Part shown: positions 61,733-64,000 of the stretch, one piece after another
Numbering within the stretch: the first letter of the stretch is position 1
Layout of the letters: each line of letters begins with the position of its first letter
Assembly (NCBI GenBank): GCA_037893225.1
Contig: JAZGUH010000939.1
Coordinates: forward strand, 186,001-250,000
Origin: Hippasteria phrygiana
Taxonomy: Eukaryota; Echinodermata; Asteroidea; Valvatida; Goniasteridae
Direction: 5' to 3'
DNA length: 64,000 nucleotides
The notes under the pieces: model-generated
Told to the model about the DNA's origin: nothing
Seen by the model: only the letters and a program-made list of their open reading frames with translations
Databases searched by the model: none
Translations under genes and position numbers: made by a program

Positions 61733-63997
61733 TTGACAACAAATAAACTGATTGTATTGCTGCCTCAGATTTCCGACCACAGATTAATTGCCTGCCATCT
61801 TAATGTCACAAAGCCAATTCCAGTGCGGAAGTCCATAACATCAAGAAAGTTCCGGTCGATCAACCCCCAGCTTTTCCAGGAAGATCTGGTGACCTCTGAA
61901 CTGATTACATCTCCTGCCACTGACGTTCGTGATGCTGTGGATCAGTACAACAATGTACTGGCTAGCGTGTTGGATAAACATGCACCCGCCTGTACCAAAT
62001 CGGTGGTATTACGTCCCCGACAGCCCTGGTTCTCGGATTCTCTACATCAAACTAAACGCAATCGTAGGAAAGCTGAAAGAAAGTGGCTTCGTACTCGTTC
62101 TCCTGACGACCGTGATAAGTTTAAAGAAGTCAAAAATAATTACAATCGACAACTTTATCAATCAAAATGTTCTTTCTTCAATGAAAAGATCATAAACTGT
62201 GGTAATGACTACAAGAATCTTTTCGGGGTCATCAATGACATTCTTCATAACAAGAAGCAGTCAAAGCTTCCTGATCATGATTGTCATAGTGAACTGGCTG
62301 ATCGTTTCTCAAATTTCTTCATGGCCAAAATTGTGACAATCAGAGAAAGTCTCTCTTTTCATGCACCTGATGCTACAGCACTACAATCTAATGTATGCTC
62401 ATCTTGGGACACATTCACCATGGTTCCTCAAACTGATGTTCGAGATATCATCTCTAAGGCACCAAGTCCATCTTGCCTACTCGACCCACTACCGTCGTGG
62501 ATGATCAAGCAGTTTTTGAATACCCTCATACCCACCATCACCTTGGTTGTGAACTCATCCCTTACATCAGGTGTTGTGCCAGCCTCTCTGAAATATGCAG
62601 TGATTACACCTGTACTAAAGAAGCCAAGTTTGGACCATAACATCTTGAAGAATTACCGCCCGGTCAGCCACTTGTCCTTCCTGTCCAAGGTGCTCGAGAG
62701 GGTTGCCTCCAAGCAGTTGACGGACTATATGAGTGAACACCATTTGCACGAGCCCCTTCAGTCTGCATACAAGCGTTTCCATAGCACTGAAACGGCCCTC
62801 CTTCGTGTTCACAATGACATCATGTGGACCATGGAGAAGCGGGGCGTTACCATCCTTGTCCTGCTTGACCTAAGTGCAGCCTTTGACACAATCGACCACA
62901 AAGTCTTACTTGATCGGATGGAAAGGCTTCTTGGAGTGCGCGACGTTCCACTTAAGTGGTTTAAATCTTATCTGTCCGGAAGAACACAATGTGTCCACAT
63001 CAATCAAGAGTTCTCAGCACTACAACACTTGAAATTCGGGGTTCCTCAGGGATCAGTGCTCGGTTCACTATTGTTTCTTATTTATACCCTACCACTAGGT
63101 CACATCATCCGCAGGCATGGCATGGAATTGCACATGTATGCTGACGACACACAGATCTACATCTCAATCTGTCCTGTTACGCCTGACGAGGTCTTACAGG
63201 GTGTGTCAAGAGTTGAGGGTTGTATCACAGACGTGCAGGACTGGATGTCATCAAATTACCTTAAACTAAATGCCGACAAGACAGAGGTATTAGTGATTGG
63301 TTTCAGGGCTCAACTTGCCAAGTTCAATCTGTCATCTCTGAAAGTTGCTGGAGTTGACGTCTCTGTCCAAGCTAATCCAGTCAGGAATCTTGGGGTCATG
63401 TTTGACTCTGCGATGACTATGTCTGCTCAGGTGTCCAGTACCATCAAGGCTGCAAACTTCCACCTAATCAACATTAGTTGGGCCCGTAAACTGCTGACTG
63501 TGGAGGCCACCAAGTTGGCAATACACACTCTGGTGACATCACGACTGGACTACTGTAACAGCCTCTTGATCAGTCAGAAACTGAAGAGGAGGCTTGAAAA
63601 TGTTCAGCGATCTGCTGCCAGAGTAATTTCAAATAAACGGAAGTTCGACTCCATCACTCCTGAACTTATCAAATTACACTGGCTTCCAATCACACAAAGA
63701 ATCAACTACAAGGTCATCATTCTCATGTTTAAAGCTTACTGGAAACAAGCCCCTGCTTACATTACGGACATGCTCCAAATTAGTTCACAACGGAGACAAC
63801 TTCGATCATCAACCTCCTGTTCACTACACTTTGTTGAGCCCAGAACCCATTGTGTTTCTTTTGCTGATAGATCATTCTCTGTATACGGCCCCAGAATCTG
63901 GAATAAACTTCCAGGATACATCAGAAACACCACTTCATTGCATACATTCAAGACACTCCTGAAAGCTCATCTGTTTCAGGAGGCGTATCATCAATAA
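61733..63997 (+). CDS. L2/CR1-like LINE: endonuclease tail, reverse transcriptase and C-terminal domain (754 codons)
   Basis: A single open frame to the TAA at 63995-63997. Residues 11-25 (QISDHRLIACHLNV) are the last APE-endonuclease motif (SDH). Reverse transcriptase motifs are in order: PVSHLSFLSKVLERVASKQL (about 305-325), DLSAAFDTIDHKVLLDRM (379-396, first catalytic Asp), GVPQGSVLGSLLFL (about 436-449) and YADD (469-472). After it come the thumb and the C-terminal block LHWLPITQRINYKVIILMFK, RSFSVYGPRIWNKLPGYIRN and HTFKTLLKAHLFQ, typical of L2/CR1 LINEs. It is 5'-truncated, losing most of the endonuclease, so it cannot move by itself, but no internal stop exists. The start Met is formal; the native start lies upstream in a full copy. 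Confidence 0.93.
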   Translation: MTTNKLIVLLPQISDHRLIACHLNVTKPIPVRKSITSRKFRSINPQLFQEDLVTSELITSPATDVRDAVDQYNNVLASVLDKHAPACTKSVVLRPRQPWFSDSLHQTKRNRRKAERKWLRTRSPDDRDKFKEVKNNYNRQLYQSKCSFFNEKIINCGNDYKNLFGVINDILHNKKQSKLPDHDCHSELADRFSNFFMAKIVTIRESLSFHAPDATALQSNVCSSWDTFTMVPQTDVRDIISKAPSPSCLLDPLPSWMIKQFLNTLIPTITLVVNSSLTSGVVPASLKYAVITPVLKKPSLDHNILKNYRPVSHLSFLSKVLERVASKQLTDYMSEHHLHEPLQSAYKRFHSTETALLRVHNDIMWTMEKRGVTILVLLDLSAAFDTIDHKVLLDRMERLLGVRDVPLKWFKSYLSGRTQCVHINQEFSALQHLKFGVPQGSVLGSLLFLIYTLPLGHIIRRHGMELHMYADDTQIYISICPVTPDEVLQGVSRVEGCITDVQDWMSSNYLKLNADKTEVLVIGFRAQLAKFNLSSLKVAGVDVSVQANPVRNLGVMFDSAMTMSAQVSSTIKAANFHLINISWARKLLTVEATKLAIHTLVTSRLDYCNSLLISQKLKRRLENVQRSAARVISNKRKFDSITPELIKLHWLPITQRINYKVIILMFKAYWKQAPAYITDMLQISSQRRQLRSSTSCSLHFVEPRTHCVSFADRSFSVYGPRIWNKLPGYIRNTTSLHTFKTLLKAHLFQEAYHQ

Positions 63998-64000
63998 TGA

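Overview
The window is eukaryotic and almost certainly from a marine invertebrate. Short coding exons are bounded by GT/AG splice sites and separated by 5-11 kb introns. The introns are filled with retrotransposons, DNA transposons, MITEs, tRNA-derived SINEs and minisatellites. ACATGTACATGTA runs are frequent. The mix of DIRS tyrosine-recombinase retrotransposons, an L2/CR1-type LINE, piggyBac, hAT/BED and Ty3/gypsy fragments fits an echinoderm, hemichordate, amphioxus or mollusc. I lean to an invertebrate deuterostome but cannot prove the species.

The only convincing host gene lies on the plus strand: six consecutive exons of a glycoside hydrolase family 31 alpha-glucosidase (lysosomal acid alpha-glucosidase/GAA-like) at 10576-10689, 16281-16365, 27359-27476, 34781-34914, 40795-40946 and 48721-48869. 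They join in frame into about 250 codons holding the catalytic centre, with the nucleophile Asp in DMNEPSNF and the acid/base Asp in GHWLGD. N- and C-terminal exons were not found here.

Layout. 0-3.2 kb: a 2.9 kb element with 26-bp perfect inverted ends and 14-bp and 123-bp subterminal repeats. 5-7 kb: tandem 18-mer, SINEs, MITE fragment. 7.6-9.5 kb: DIRS-like element A with perfectly identical 68-bp inverted ends and no recombinase. 11.4-12.3 kb: piggyBac relic. 15 kb: DIRS 5' fragment B. 16.7-19 kb, 25-26 kb and 35.4-38.3 kb: a dispersed repeat rich in TGACGTCA. 19.1-25.1 kb: DIRS element C with tandem leader repeats, two MITE insertions and a 216-bp mini-derivative. 28.3-32.1 kb: a 3.8 kb inverted-end element that splits a 257-bp tandem repeat, followed by a 10-bp array of TTGCGTG motifs. 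38.5-39 kb: gypsy integrase relic. 41.2-48.2 kb: two inverted-end elements, two LINE fragments and a hAT/BED transposase relic. 51-52 kb and 59.7-61.1 kb: modular repeats with one scaffold and exchangeable short words. 53.5-57.8 kb: DIRS element D. 57.9-59.3 kb: two MITE copies bracketing a 430-bp hairpin. 61.7-64 kb: L2/CR1-like LINE with an uninterrupted 754-codon endonuclease-tail/reverse-transcriptase frame.

No multi-gene defence, biosynthetic or other system was found. Coding matter other than the GAA-like exons is transposon-derived and, except for the LINE at the right edge, broken. The most novel-looking signals are non-coding: the scaffold-plus-word repeats, the TGACGTCA-rich family sharing a core with them, the TTGCGTG array, and the identical-ended, recombinase-less DIRS derivative. 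All family assignments come from reading motifs by eye; no database search was made.
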